64,000 nucleotides of DNA from Prostheceraeus crozeri (GCA_907163375.1 CAJQUW010014405.1:24954-88953), one strand, 5' to 3'. Shown: positions 1-12,449, counted from the first letter of the stretch. Numbers and translations are program-made. Notes: generated by a model from the sequence alone, not told the origin.

Positions 1-479
1 CACCATTGAATCATTTCTCTCAATTGAGATTTCACTTACCCTTGCAATACCTCGGCTAACTGCAGCAATTTGAAATATAATTATTCCACACTGAGTGAAT
101 ATAATTGCAAATTCAACAAGAATTCGACCGAATCTTCCAAACGCAAATTCTGCCAAATCCGTTGTTAGAAGATTGCGATGCAGACGAGCATTTAACCTTT
201 CTTGAGTGGCTTCACTAATTGCGTAGCGATTTTTAACACTTGACATCATTCTTGTCACAGTATTGATCAATACGTGTTTTGTTCGAATCAGGAGGAATGC
301 GCAGTGAATATTGATCAATACGACAAAAATAACAGCTCCAAAAATAAGCTGAAAAGAGAAGTCAGCGAGATTAAACATGGAATGTCTAGAATTGGTTGTA
401 GCACATGTGATTTCATTTATACCTTACATTTTTTGAAGAATATTATTGAAATTGCAAATTTCCCTACATTGGTATTGAG
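1..479. other. AT-rich non-coding DNA
   Basis: No gene supported. Short open frames here lack recognisable motifs. The sequence runs into the foldback repeat that follows. Confidence 0.4.
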
Positions 480-1440
480 CCGCGTAGCGTGTCTCCAGGC
501 TTTCGCTACACAGTGGACTCCTAACACACCCGGCGAGAAGCCGTTTAAGAAGTGAAAAAAAGTGCAGCCAAAAGTATTGGTATGTTTCGATAATGATTGT
601 CTAGTGGTGTTTGAAAATGCATATCTTGAAAATCTTCTCTGCCCTTCTTGCCAGAAAATCACAGATATCGAATTTTCATACGAAGTATTCTATTTTTCTC
701 CCGATATCAATATCTGATTGGTTTGTGTGGGCAGTGTAAAAAAGTGCAGTCATAAGTAACAATAAATATCCCTGCTCAGAGGTGTTTAAAGATGCATATC
801 TCAAGATGCTTCTATGCCCTTCTTGCCAGATAAACATAGACATCGAAATTTCATAATATGCATTTTATTTTTCTCCAATAAATCAACATTTGATTGGATT
901 GTGTGGGCATAGGAAATAACATATATTGTCTATGCCTACTCAGAGGAATCTGAAAATGTATATTCCTAAAATCCTCTATGCCCTCCTGTCTAGAAAATCA
1001 TAGATATCGAACTTTCATACTTAGTAGGCCTATTCTGTGTGGCTATATAAATGAACATTTGAATGAATATTGTTCGGGCAGCGAAAATGTCGATTCTCGA
1101 AAAAATTTCGATGCCTGTGTTTGGCAAGAAGGCCATAGAAGCCTATTGAGATATGCATTTTCAATTACCTCTGAGCAGGCATAGTTCAAATTTATTTTTA
1201 CCTAGATATTTAGATGGGCAGCGAAAATGCGCAGACAAAGGTAATGATATATTTCACACATGATATATCATATATCGTGTTCCAAAAATTTTAAAATATT
1301 TTTTTTTGAAAATTTTAGAGATGTGCATTTTCAAACACCACTAGACAATCAGCATCGAAACATACCAATACTTTTTGCTGCACTTTTTTCACTTCTTAAA
1401 CGGCTTCCCGCCGGGTGTGCTACTGTAATTATACACCAGA
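480..1440. repeat. Foldback (inverted-repeat) element with degenerate internal repeats
   Basis: An arm at about 525-640 is repeated in inverted orientation at about 1318-1420. Shared blocks include the CACACCCGGCG end, a run beginning AAGCCGTTTAAGAAGTG, and the GTGTTTGAAAATGCATAT block. Between the arms a unit of about 180 bp recurs in decayed form (around 600, 780, 940 direct and around 1110-1180 inverted), each copy with a 'ATGCCCTTCTTGCCAGA'-like core. It has no coding potential and is best read as a MITE or foldback element. Exact ends and target duplication were not found. Confidence 0.6.
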
Positions 1441-1936
1441 AAACTTGAATTTTGACATTCTAATGACTACATAGACGCTGATGTCAATTTCAATGAATTT
1501 TTGAACTTGAGATATGCATTCATATTCAACATTATGGTAACTACACAATGAAGTGAAAGCAGGAGATTTCTAAATGAAAATTGCTTTGAAGTCCATGGAC
1601 TACCCAAAATGTATTGACTTACAATTATATGCGCATTCATTCACTTTAAGTTCAATATGACAGATTCATGGCAAAAGCAAAAGCAATCGGACTTTGTTTA
1701 AAAGTCGATTCTCTATTGAATTAAAAAGTAATACACTTGAACAGTATGCGTTCTTCTGCGTTCCACGCTTTCAACGGTCGATGTAAACGTGGACAGCGAG
1801 ATGTCATCATGTGAAGCTTTATGTAAAGAATGTAGCACTCCATTGAATGAAATCGCATATGTAGGCTGCTTCAAGTGATCATCGCAGTAAAAAAGTTGAC
1901 GACATTGAGATTATCGGAACTGCTTCAATAAAATGT

Positions 1937-2340
1937 TTGACTTGTGTTCTGCCGAGAAATGTTCACGTCAGCTCAATTTCGAGAATTTGCAAACATTTGA
2001 AGCTGAAAAAATTATGGACTATCAATTCAACTCCACACAGTTGCCAGATTTGCGAACAGCATCAAGAGACGCAAGCTGAGGTTCTTTGGTCACGCATGCA
2101 GACACTCAGTGCTAGCAGCAGTGGCAGTACAGGGACGCATCAATGCGAAGCGACGACGTGGACGCCTAAGGATGCAGTGCACCGGCAACATCACCAATTA
2201 GACGGAATACGGCTCCCAGAGCGTGTAAGAAGTGCTTAGGAAGTAGAGTGGCGTCACCTCGTGATGCAAAAAGTCGGCTTTCAACGGGGCAGCCAATCGT
2301 CAAACGCGACGCTCTGAGAAGAAGGGAGGACAACTTATTA
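1937..2340 (+). pseudogene. LINE remnant (reverse transcriptase 3' end), decayed
   Basis: Conceptual translation in shifting frames gives the basic 'RRKLRFFGHACRHS' block followed by a 'GRINAKRRRGR' block and then 'EVEWRHLV'. This is the familiar C-terminal signature of non-LTR retrotransposon ORF2 proteins, where an R-rich FGH segment is followed by a GRxxRGRPR segment and a WRxLV end. Frameshifts and stops interrupt it. Clade not assignable (RTE/L2/jockey-like). Confidence 0.45.
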
Positions 2341-2399
2341 TGTAGCATCGTAAAAGTCGTTAAACTAAATGACTTCACTAGTTCAGTACAGAACATGAG

Positions 2400-4690
2400 A
2401 TGAAGTTGTGTTTCCTTATGTGCTGCGCACTTGACTGTTCAAATGATATCAATAAAAAGTTTACGCAAATTTAGTAGAATAGGACTCGTAATACTAAGTC
2501 TGAATCGATTTGAATACCCCAATCAGCTGAAGACAATGGATTAACGATATTCGAAATGAGAAAATTAGAACAAATTAGACAACAAAATTAGAAAGACGAG
2601 TGAACCTACAATGAACTAATACTATGCCTACAATTCTCCCTGCAAGTCTGATGTCAAAGACCTTTCCATGCATCAGTATCTTTCGAAAGGAAATATCTCC
2701 CATTTGACAATCAATATCAGATTTTAGGTTATGAAACAGACTGTTCATAATCAAAATATTTTCTTATTGCACTGGTGCTTACGACCAGCTACGCTGGATA
2801 GTCGTCTGATTACTGAATATTTTGAATACTGAATAATAATAATATTTTGACTACGAACAGTCTGTTCCCTAACTACGAAACATGTTGACTACGAAACTTT
2901 GTAACAAAGTTTGACTTGCGTTGATCATGTTGCTTCAAGTGCAGCTTTTAATGTGCATCATGATAATATTTTCTTGGTGGTACAGTTTTTGCCGAAGAAT
3001 ATGAATCGCACAAATTCTTACCCATCTTGCGTATCCATAAAAGAACGGCACGTTGATGTAAAATCCTCCAATAAAGGTCGCCAAAAGATTGATGAAATCG
3101 ATGAAAACTATTGTGGCCGGAGACATTCTGAAAATACAGTTAATTTACTATACTCATAGAAATCCAAGTTTACTCTCCGTCTAAGTTGTTGAGACTAGAA
3201 TGGACAACAGCTGTTTGTTGACAGTCATCTCATTCGATCATTTAGACACATATCTAAGTCAATGTTGCTAGATCGCGCAAATACGCAAACACCCACAACA
3301 AACCATGAATGAAGATATCCAACATAGACTGATTGGCATGCCGTGAGCAGACTTTGCACGATTTCACAAAATGATTTGCCGTCAATGTAAGTTCACGAAT
3401 TAAAAATTTAAATGCAACTGGACGCATTTTTTCGCTTAGCACTTCTGAACGGAGCTAATTTTGTATCTTAAGTTCTCATCATTAGGTAAAAACACAGAAT
3501 TAGATTCATCTGTGCGCGCTTCGGTTTCCTAGATAGGAAGAATTGTATGTAACCTTAATTGAAGGCACATCGCAGAATTAGACAACTTGCGCCTTCTCGA
3601 ATGGAAAATTCGTCTATCACTTGCTATTGGAAATGGCAAACAATAAGCTGTCAGTCGAGGACACCAGAGCCAGTGAGAGATGCGTGCGTGCTGTAATATC
3701 ACTTCACCCACACCAAAACACACATCGATGCCTGGTTAACATTCGATTGTATGCACTAATCAGTGAGAAATGGTGATGAGAGGATGGTGAAAACATCAAG
3801 TGAACTAATTTTCGTACGCCTGCTACTTTTTATAACAATGATCGAAAGGGCCAACATTATCGAGAAAACTTGTGCGCAATGATCTGAATTCTTTGAATCT
3901 GAAGGAATTTTGGCAATCGAAGCACTTTGCTGGAACTCACATTAATCCGCAAGCGACGCACGACTTTTTTCCTGTCTCTGTAAGGTATTGGGAATTCCTT
4001 TTTGCCCACTTGATAGGTCCCTCGATGTGCAGTCAATTTCGCATTAATCACACTTCTAGCAAACCGAAGCAGATAAACAAAATATTTAATTCTGTGGGTA
4101 GAAATCGTTTAAAGGCCTTTTGAAAATCGTGGATCTATTTCCAATAACAAGTGGCAATATCACAGAAATCTGACTCTACGATAATAAAGGAATGGACCGG
4201 CCATGGACATTGAAAACAATAGAGCGTCGTGAACATTGTGTTTTCATAGCAATAGTGCCTATGCGATGGCTGCTTCCAGTAGGAAAATGCCGACAGCTTT
4301 GTAAATATTCACGATTTCTGTTCCTAGTATTTATTTTCGTAAATAAAGACATTTTGATAAAATATCTTACAATAGATCGCCTTGCGGCACAGTTGTTGCA
4401 TGCTCCACTAATTTGCTTCTTCTAAAGATCTAGTAATCGGCGCTAAACGATCAGCTGAAATGACCATTAGCAAGCAGCAGCAGCTGTTGTCCATTACACT
4501 GTCACTAACCTGAACAAATAGTCCAGGAAAACCAAGCTTTAACCCGGACAAAATTTGCGGTACCCTGAAAATTGGCAAACATGCAGTTTAGATTCTGCTT
4601 ATTAACATATCAAAAGTTACCGTAAATACGTCATGTGCTCTCTGAGTAGCAGCCTCCCAAAGATGACATACTGCATGAGGTTTTCCGAGG
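2400..4690. other. Non-coding DNA
   Basis: No gene, RNA gene or clear repeat supported. All open frames are short, without motifs, and on both strands. AT-rich throughout. Confidence 0.4.
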
Positions 4691-5109
4691 TCTATTTTGA
4701 TGATATGTTTCCCTATTGGTGCGTGCGTAAATCAGCTGATGCTCTCAGCCAATGAGCGTGCTGCTTGCAATGAGTGAAAACTTGACTTGCAAAATATTTT
4801 CATGATCAAACGTTTTTTGGAGTGTTTATCATAGCCTAAACCTTTCAATGTGACATCTAATGGATTGGGTAGCTATCATCAAGATTAGTCGCGGAAATGA
4901 AGTAATTGTGACAGTATATTAATCGTCCATCGGTCATTTATCAAGAAAGCTATTGGTCAACAACGCTTTTTAAAACTATGTTGCATCAGTGTCGCTTCAC
5001 AACTTCTAGAGCTGTTTTTTCATCGAATGGTCTGTGTGTCTAAGGCACTTAATGACCTGAAATCATATTTCCATCATGTGTTAGCTTCTAGCCTTCCGTC
5101 TCTTTTTGA
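4691..5109. repeat. Left arm of a long inverted repeat
   Basis: The reverse complement recurs at 7674-8150 with high identity. Shared blocks include TTTCCCTATTGGTGCGTGC, ATCAGCTGA, TTTGATCATGAAAATATTTT, a block around 'GTCGCGGAAATGAAGTAATT', and the outer 'TCTCTTTTTGA' end. Together the arms enclose about 2.56 kb. The pair could be the long termini of a decayed DNA transposon or two oppositely oriented copies of a repeat. Confidence 0.7.
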
Positions 5110-7673
5110 CGATGTTTCCTTAAGAAAGAGAACTAAAAATAAAGAAATATTCATAATTTGATGAATATCCCAAGACATCAATCAGAAGAAATGTCGACGA
5201 ATCACATATGGAATTGCTCCTGATATAATATTTCGTGAAGACGTCTATGTTATTTCACCACAAAGCCAATTCATCGGAAACGCAAAATATAAGACCAGAT
5301 AGATCGAATATCTAAAGGCAAAGGTTTTGATGGCTGAAATTGCCTACATAGCAATGCAAGCTGAAGACTACAGCCTGATTCCGATCGCGTTATTGTTTAT
5401 TCTATATTTTAAGGATGTGAGAATCATTTAATAGTTGCGCTTGTAGAATACGGTAGTGAGCAACGGCGTCTTCTCCGTACCTGCGAGGCCTTCGGCGCAT
5501 CCTCAAAATTAATTTTCCAACAATTATAAAAATGAAAAGTGTCATCATACATTTAAATTCCATAGCTTCTCGTGACAGCTGTGCACAGCTTTCCGTCTCA
5601 AAGTCAACCTCATTGAACAGTTTTGCAGCACGTTCTCGAATCACAGCTGTTATCTTAGAACAATTAGACACACAAGCTGTTCGTGTGTTCAGACGGAGCA
5701 TTGATGTTCAGACAGAGCGAAGGAGAGTTGTGTGCGTGTGAGGCAGTAAGCGCACGCGCCCGCGCCAATATTGGCTTTTCCGATAGACATGATGCTTTGC
5801 CTTCTCCAATTTTTGCAATGAAATTCTACGCGATTCTTGATCGAGGCGCGGTATTTAAATATAGTAAGGGAAGCGCACCCCAATTGTTCCTGGATTCGCT
5901 TTATGTCAGAGAGACCAATACGTCAACTGTAGCAGATGGCTGACGGTCAGACAAGACTGCGATCAGATGATGAGCGTTCTCCAATGAATGCAGAGTAATG
6001 CATCTGACTCGAACACCCAGATCCGGTAGAATTCCATGATTTGTTTTTATGTGATTAATGTGAGACTATATGTTTAGTACTGCAGATGAGATCACAACCA
6101 CGCCTTTCGTCCGAAGGGAATATACTGAAAAGATGACAGTCGTCAAGCGAACACCTGATATGAAAATTGAAAGTGCTCACAGAGAAAGAAATAAGAAATA
6201 CACAAGACATTTTAATGTATCAAAATTTCAAACATGTGTGCGGCTGACCGGTCGTGAGAAACTGTTGACCTTGCTTCCTTATTTCTCGAAAAAATGTGGT
6301 CTGGACAGAGAGGGATATAGTAATCAGTTCCATGAGTAAGGCGGTTAAGAGACATGAGCAATCACTTCTCATGTGCACATTCACTTGGCATTAAAAAATG
6401 TTCGGGAAATGGTTATTAAAAATTCAACTTTTATGAAAATTAGTGTTGTAACATAAAAAATGTCTGGTATAGAAATAGTATTCCAATGCCGAGTGAAGGC
6501 CTATGGTCTGGGCGCACGCGACGCCACTGGTGCTGAACTATTATAGCCAACTATTAATTTAGTATCTTTTATATGTACCGGTATGTAATATCTTGCTGCA
6601 TTCCTAGCAAAAGACGATGTAATATTGCATTGTCTTTGTTCGCAGCTGGTAATTGATTCACTCATCTTTCTGATGCAAAATGAACTATACTACGATCAGC
6701 TATAGGTTGTGCAAGTCTAGAGGCAATTATTAACCGATAAATTCTGGCTTATATTCCGAGATATTCATCAAATACTATGGTCGCGCTACATCCAAAGCTA
6801 CTAATCTTAGCTCCTGAAAACGAACTACCCTAGCTTTTAAGCATATATGTCTCTTGTTTATTAATTCATGCATCAAATTTTGTAGCGATCGGTTGAGTTC
6901 TACGGTTCCTAGAATGGACTTCAGCATTTGTGGCCAAAAATCTTAAGTCTCGTTAGTCTCTCCGATTGGCATGCCTGCTAAGCTGATGTGAGACATTCAT
7001 GAAAAATATTTCTTCTTTCAAGGACAGAATGATGATGCATTACGGAATGATGAATTTAAAATCAATCGACGTGCACTAGAGTAAATAGACTTCAGTTATG
7101 GAATTAAGATGCATATAATTTTAGCAATAGGATAAAATTCCGGCGATCAGACCGGTGCAGCTGAAAAAAATATTTTATGATCACCTACTTTTATGCACGT
7201 ATGCTTCAATCCTCTTCGGCTTCTTTATTAGTATTGAATGTTAGTATTTATCCTCAAAGCTTAGAAAGAGAAAGTACATCGTACAATAAATTGTTAAGCC
7301 TACTATTACACATCATTCAAAACATTTTCTAGTATGCATTTTTTTGCTTCAGCTAAGGTGCCTGATCGTTATACATCGCTCTGTGGATGAAGACAGGCAT
7401 ATTTCAATTCCATAATTGAAGGTTATTCAATGCTCAAAGTTATTCGATTGACCTTGACTTTATCATCCAGTAATTCAGAAAATAGTTATTTCATTCAAAT
7501 GATTTTAGATATTCAAAATGTCAAATCACACGCAAATGTTGTATTTTTCCATTGATTTTCGAGCTGTAATTGGAAATCTGTCGGTATACATCGGCCCATG
7601 AGTCCAAGTTCTCGTCGCCGGCCCCATCCATGGCGATGGGCCCTACCCTTTGGCCCCATCCAACTGGCTAATC
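5110..7673. other. Spacer between inverted-repeat arms, non-coding
   Basis: Interior of the inverted repeat. It holds short open frames only (for example 5402-5701 minus, 6070-6339 plus), with no recognisable transposase or other domain. A small GC-rich block lies at about 7605-7665. Confidence 0.4.
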
Positions 7674-8150
7674 TCAAAAAGAGACGAAAGACTAGAAGCT
7701 AACTCTTGATAGAAATATGATTTCAGGTCATTAAGTGCCTTAGACACAGAGACTATTCGATGAAAATGTAGTTGAGAATTGATTGTGACTATATCATCAC
7801 ATGTTTTTATTAGGCTATTCTGTGCTTAGTTAGAAGTTGTGAAGCGACCCTATGCAACATAGTTTTGAAAAGCGTTGTTGACCAATAGCTTTCTTGATAA
7901 ATGACCGATGGACGATTAATATACTGTCACAATTACTTCATTTCCGCGACTAATCTTGATGATAGCTACCCAATCCATTAGATGTTACATTGAAAGGTTT
8001 AGCCTATGATAAACACTCCAAAAAACGTTTGATCATGAAAATATTTTGCAAGTCAAGTTTTCACTCATTGCGAGCAGCACGCTCATTGGTTGAGAGCGTC
8101 AGCTGATTTACGCACGCACCAATAGGGAAACAGATATCATGAAAATAGAT
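7674..8150. repeat. Right arm of a long inverted repeat
   Basis: Inverted copy of 4691-5109. It is longer by an insertion of about 60 bp around 7775-7840 (the 'TGACTATATCATCACATG' stretch) absent from the left arm, so the arms have diverged by both indels and substitutions. Confidence 0.7.
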
Positions 8151-9480
8151 TAACTTGATAGGTGAAATCGCCGTTGAAACAGACCTGTGAAATTATCATT
8201 GAGATTTGGAAATTATCAAGTCTTCTTATCCTATATAAGTAATAATCACGAGAACGGCTATTAACAGTCCGATGTAACGGATGGAACTAATATTCGATAA
8301 TTCTAGTTTTATCATCATCGTGATATTTATAAGCCCATAAGTAATCCCAGCTTTTTTTAAACGCACACACTGAAGAGATGTGGAGATTGTCACACATTCA
8401 CACAGATCGGTAGTGGAAATTCCATTTGCACTTGCTACGATGCGAAAGTCAAAAATCAAAGTATTAGTGTGAAACATCTTGATGCAAATCACATGTTAAG
8501 GCTCAATTCTGGTCTAATTTAAATACTAGGTATTCAGCCACGAATGCATCTTCGTTGTGCCAACACGTAATATTGTCATTAATAAAACCTCAAGTGATTC
8601 CATAACTTCACCGTCATTAGATGATCGCGAAACGAACATTTTAATGCAACTGGACACAAGCTTTCGGCTAGCATTTCACAACGGAAGTATTTATTTATAT
8701 CTTCATTCCCTCTCAATAAGTCGAAATAATGTTGAGCAAGATAATTGAGCAATGTCCGAGGAAAGTGCTTGATGATTAGGTCATGTGACTGATATGCATT
8801 CCTCCCAGCAAGAGATTATCCGTACATTGCCGGCTAGTCATGGTCATCCATTTCAGTTCGCAAAAGCCCGTGGAACGCGGGTTTCGTAATGAAGTGAAAT
8901 GTAAATTCCAAATTTGTGGATAGTGCAGCAACATCATTGAGATATCCGTTTTCTAAATGACAACGAACGAACTTCGTTTGGATATCAGGCTTATTCCCTG
9001 AGAAGATACGGATCTCTCGGGGATAAAAGTCTGTTTTCTGCGGAGATATCCAAACGAAGAAATACATGAGGGTATACATCCTTTCAACTGTGAAGATCCG
9101 CGAATATCCGGAGAAAGGATGAAATGCGGATATCGATCGGACATCCGTTTGCTCGGAGGGTTATTTTGCATAATATCACGGTAGTACTATGCTGTGGAAC
9201 ACACTGACCAAGATTTTCTTCTATTCCAACTTCCAGCTAAGTTAAAGCTTCAACCTTTGATCTCCAACCAACACCTCATGGCGGGGGCATGTCGACCAAA
9301 TCGAATAAATTATTCGCACGACCTCTCTAAATCTGAAGAGGTATGGCGAAGAGGACAATTCAGTGCGAACTAAAGTAGACATTCTAGAACTACAAAACAG
9401 CATAAAGATAAAAGTATCCAAACTTGGAGACAAGAAATTTATTTCACTGAAAGATTTGATACAGGAAATTAATTCTACTT
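8151..9480. other. Non-coding DNA with a small inverted repeat
   Basis: No gene supported. At 8971-8986 and 9044-9059 the sequences ACTTCGTTTGGATATC and GATATCCAAACGAAG are inverted copies of each other, and further ATATCC/GGATAT blocks lie at 9100-9150, so the segment can fold. The 63-90 residue open frames carry no motif. Confidence 0.4.
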
Positions 9481-9519
9481 AAAACCTCTTTTCTTCGACA
9501 CACTAAATTTGTTGTAAAG

Positions 9520-10125
9520 GACATGAAAGCTGATGCATTTGAAGAAATTTTAGCAAATATGATCAGCAGGGCTGCAAAGATAATCAAATCAATATTAATT
9601 TGCATATTGCTTTCAGGACAGATGCAAAACTGGGAAATTCAGCTCGTGAACCTGCAGCGCAAGTTAATATTTGGTAGCAATAGAGATGCATGGGATACAC
9701 CTGACCATCGTTCATAAATGACTGTCGCATAGAACAAGGTGAATATATTAACATTTTAGGGTGTATGCTTTTCTCATACGATCTTTCATGGACTAGACAA
9801 GTGTCTGAGCTGTATAAAAAGTGTTGCAAATTTATCTTTTGTCAAAAGACTTAAGGATAACAGAAACCCAGATTGCATTGTTTGGAAAAGTTATCAAAGT
9901 TTAGTGTTTTGTAATATATCTCACTGCTATCCTGCGATGTGTGACATCAGCCAGCACTTATTCAACAAACTCGACCGCATTGATCGTATTTCCTTAAGAT
10001 GGACTGAACAAAGTCATATGAAAAACCATGTCTTCAATTACATCTTGACAAACTGTGTATTAGACTCACCAGCAAATTTGCTCGAAACAAGAACTCACAT
10101 CTCTTGTCTACCTTTTTCTCATTGA
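9520..10125 (+). pseudogene. LINE reverse-transcriptase C-terminal remnant
   Basis: Consecutive short frames contain a 'WKSYQSLVFCNISHCYPA' block followed by 'LFNKLDRIDRIS'. These resemble the part of CR1/L2-type ORF2 downstream of the catalytic motif, where a hydrophobic 'Y..L....  YC.PV..' block precedes 'L.KLd+iq+ra'. Stops and frameshifts break it throughout. Similarity is judged by eye. Confidence 0.35.
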
Positions 10126-10726
10126 GAGAAGCTCGGAGTGACATTAGACACTCAAGAATCCATCTCTCATCGCCTTTGAAATCCACTCTATATCGCAAAT
10201 CTGTTGTTAAATATTCATCATTCTCGTGATCATGTTATGTGCAGACGTTTTCATATTATGCACCGCTTTTGTAATCAAGAATTATCATTATTATTATTGA
10301 AGAGTACAATGGATCTGGAGGCGATTCCGCCTACTCATTCACTTCTACTGCATCGCATCTAGTTACTTTTTGTCACGATTGAAGCAGGTGGCACTCGCTC
10401 ATCCCTGCTATAAATGGCAATTCGAAATTTAAAATCAACTATTTTGCAGATTTTCAAAAGTCCTGTAATTTTACCGAAGTTATATTGTGTATATGCGTTA
10501 CCAAAGTGTCTAAATGCACAGAAAAACAGCTCATGAATGCGAACATTGATTAATAAGATTGATTAGGAAGATTTGCCTTCAAAAGTAGCCATTCCGATCT
10601 GTAAAATGGCTTTCTGTGCAGTCCTAAGCAATTAAAATGTGGCTATAAAGAAGATGACTTGCAGATACCTCCCGGAAAACGACTACTTAGATAAGCCATC
10701 GTTGCTTTCTAACAAGAGTTAAATAA
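10126..10726. other. Non-coding flank of the Polinton
   Basis: No feature supported up to the 6-bp target duplication at 10727. Confidence 0.4.
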
Positions 10727-10732
10727 GTAATA
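10727..10732. repeat. Target-site duplication GTAATA, left copy
   Basis: Identical to 30972-30977 on the other side of the element. The 6-bp length matches Polinton integrase activity. Confidence 0.9.
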
Positions 10733-11122
10733 AGTAGTGAAAACTGTGCCCTACTTGCCACGGATAGGTACATGGATAGGTACATGTAAAGTTTAGTGTT
10801 ATCAATAGGTACATGGATAGGTACATGTAAAGTTTAGTGTTGTCAATAGGAACATGGATAGGTACATGGATAGGTACATGGATAGGTACATGTATACTTT
10901 AGTTATCGATAGGCACATGGATAGGTACATGTATAATTCAGTGTTATCAATAGGAACTTGTATGAGATCTGTTTTACTGGATAGGTACATGTGTTTGGTA
11001 CACTGTGTTTCGGAACGTCTATGATCGAACTTATGTGGTTTCGTTCTGAGCACTTGGGTACGTACCGATAGACGTCCGTTGTTTGATTTTGAATGGGTTT
11101 GCTCAATTGCGACTATTGTGAC
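10733..11122 (+). repeat. Left terminal inverted repeat of the Polinton
   Basis: About 390 bp, nearly identical to the reverse complement of 30580-30971. The outer 160 bp are built from repeats of GGATAGGTACAT. The left end has three consecutive copies at about 10855-10885 where the right has two, and the right end has a short extra block near 30702-30720. The inner part ends at CGACTATTGTGAC. Open frames on either strand here are by-products of the repeats. Confidence 0.92.
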
Positions 11123-11183
11123 TATTGCAACCATTGTAATCAAGATGACACATTGATTTTCCTTTTACGTAGACAAACTATGC

Positions 11184-11190
11184 TATAAAT
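11184..11190 (+). promoter_or_regulatory. TATA box of the UBA-RING gene
   Basis: TATAAAT just inside the left terminal repeat. With a usual 25-30 bp spacing transcription would begin near 11215, which favours the ATGs at 11218 or 11221 over the one at 11206. Confidence 0.5.
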
Positions 11191-11205
11191 ATGAGATAGT
11201 TTTTG

Positions 11206-11715
11206 ATGACATACATAATGATGACTAGTATCCCAACGTCGTGGGTTGTCGCAAGAGACCTTGGATATTCGTTCAAAGCCATAGAAACTGTAACAAATCT
11301 CAGTGAAAATATCAACGCTGGTGATTTAGTTGATCGACTAATGGATCTAGATGAGCATGCTATGAATCACAATTTGGATCGTAGGTGGATAGAGGATTTC
11401 TCCATGCTACACTGCAATGATAGTGAAATTAGGAGGATCAAATTGGAACGATATGGAAAGAAGGAGACATCTGACAGTGTTTTAATAAAAAGTTCTCCCA
11501 ATAAAAGTGACTTCAGAAGGAAATTAGAACAAGAGACATTTAAATTATTATGTGAACGGAACTGCGTTAAATGTTTTAAACAGGAACGATCCCTTCTCTT
11601 TTTGCCATGTTCTCATAGCGTTATGTGTTCTACATGTTATGTACCCTTTGAAACTTCATCTTGTCCCCTTTGCGATGAAGAAATATCTTCAACAGTCACT
11701 GTATATCGTGCATGA
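11206..11715 (+). CDS. UBA-RING protein, putative E3 ubiquitin ligase (IAP-like tail)
   Basis: The C-terminal 50 residues form a C3HC4-type RING: CxxC, then a CSH block, CxxC, and a final CPLC. This is the arrangement at the C-terminus of inhibitor-of-apoptosis and related viral ligases. Residues about 10-45 ('ARDLGYSFKAIETV' to 'DLVDRLMDLD') look like a UBA domain of the ARxLGY...DLVDxL kind seen in cIAPs. No BIR domain is present. Such a protein would transfer ubiquitin to host or element proteins and could modulate apoptosis or innate responses; this role is inferred from the family. It is the first gene after the left terminal repeat. The start is uncertain among 11206, 11218 and 11221. 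Confidence 0.75.
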   Translation: MTYIMMTSIPTSWVVARDLGYSFKAIETVTNLSENINAGDLVDRLMDLDEHAMNHNLDRRWIEDFSMLHCNDSEIRRIKLERYGKKETSDSVLIKSSPNKSDFRRKLEQETFKLLCERNCVKCFKQERSLLFLPCSHSVMCSTCYVPFETSSCPLCDEEISSTVTVYRA

Positions 11716-11770
11716 TGAGTCATCATGCAGGTCTGTGATTGGTCACTATTGTGTCTTTGTGTGACTTTTC

Positions 11771-11778
11771 TATATAAG
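11771..11778 (+). promoter_or_regulatory. TATA box (TATATAAG)
   Basis: Lies 55 bp before the ATG at 11826, preceded by an ATGAGTCATCAT block and ATTGGTCA. The TATATAAG(G) form recurs before several genes of this element. Confidence 0.6.
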
Positions 11779-11825
11779 GAGGACATTGTACCGTTCTATT
11801 TCAAGCATAATTTGAGGCTAATACA

Positions 11826-12449
11826 ATGTCAATCAGCATGTCGTTCACTACCAACATTCCCATTTCAATAATTTACCGAAGTCAACTCTTCACGGGCAAT
11901 ATATTTTATTCTGCCGTGAATATAACTGGCTATAAAGCGGATTTGGTGGATCTGATGGAGGAAATAGTGAAGTATTTCCGCTGCGGAGAGGACGTTGTGG
12001 TGCAGAGAATGTTGATGAGAGTCGTGAACAACGCTCTTACACGAGTTGCAAGATTCTGGCTCAACGAAGTATTTCGCCCACTATCTCAAACGGAGATTGT
12101 ACCGGAATACTCTCGCTGTTGGTGCAGCAGTATCCAACGGAAACTCAACACATGTCTCCATGACATTATCACCTCCAGCTACTATGATGAGAAGGGTGAG
12201 AAGTGCAAACTGGACTTGTTCAGTGGACCGCCATCAGTAAGCATCAATGTGGCTGCTCAAGGACATTCTGAGGTGATCAGTTTGCGGGCATACTATGCCA
12301 ATATTTTAAAGACTTTCCATTTAAAGCCTTGCTGTATGTGTTGTCCTATTTCAAAACATCTAATGAAAGACATTGAGCAGCTCATAACTGCTACAAATGA
12401 GACTCTAGCCGATGTGAGTGTATATCAGTTTCCCTCTACAACTTGCTAA
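11826..12449 (+). CDS. Unknown Polinton protein, 207 residues
   Basis: Not recognised. The ATG follows GCTAATACA, a block also found before other starts of this element. The protein has an N-terminal hydrophobic/threonine segment, a middle helix-rich part with a CWC pair, and a late CCMCC cluster followed by a helical segment, so metal binding is possible but unproved. No transmembrane segment is evident. Its own TATA box and a downstream AATAAA at 12571 make it look like a self-contained transcription unit between the RING gene and the next small basic protein. Confidence 0.7.
   Translation: MSISMSFTTNIPISIIYRSQLFTGNIFYSAVNITGYKADLVDLMEEIVKYFRCGEDVVVQRMLMRVVNNALTRVARFWLNEVFRPLSQTEIVPEYSRCWCSSIQRKLNTCLHDIITSSYYDEKGEKCKLDLFSGPPSVSINVAAQGHSEVISLRAYYANILKTFHLKPCCMCCPISKHLMKDIEQLITATNETLADVSVYQFPSTTC

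Noticed and set aside
274-662. Short frames in the first kilobase
   Set aside because: They run across the foldback repeat and have no motif.
10802-11143. Thr/Tyr/Ser-rich repeated frames in the Polinton terminal repeats (also 30699-30902)
   Set aside because: They are translations of GGATAGGTACAT repeats, without start context or domain.
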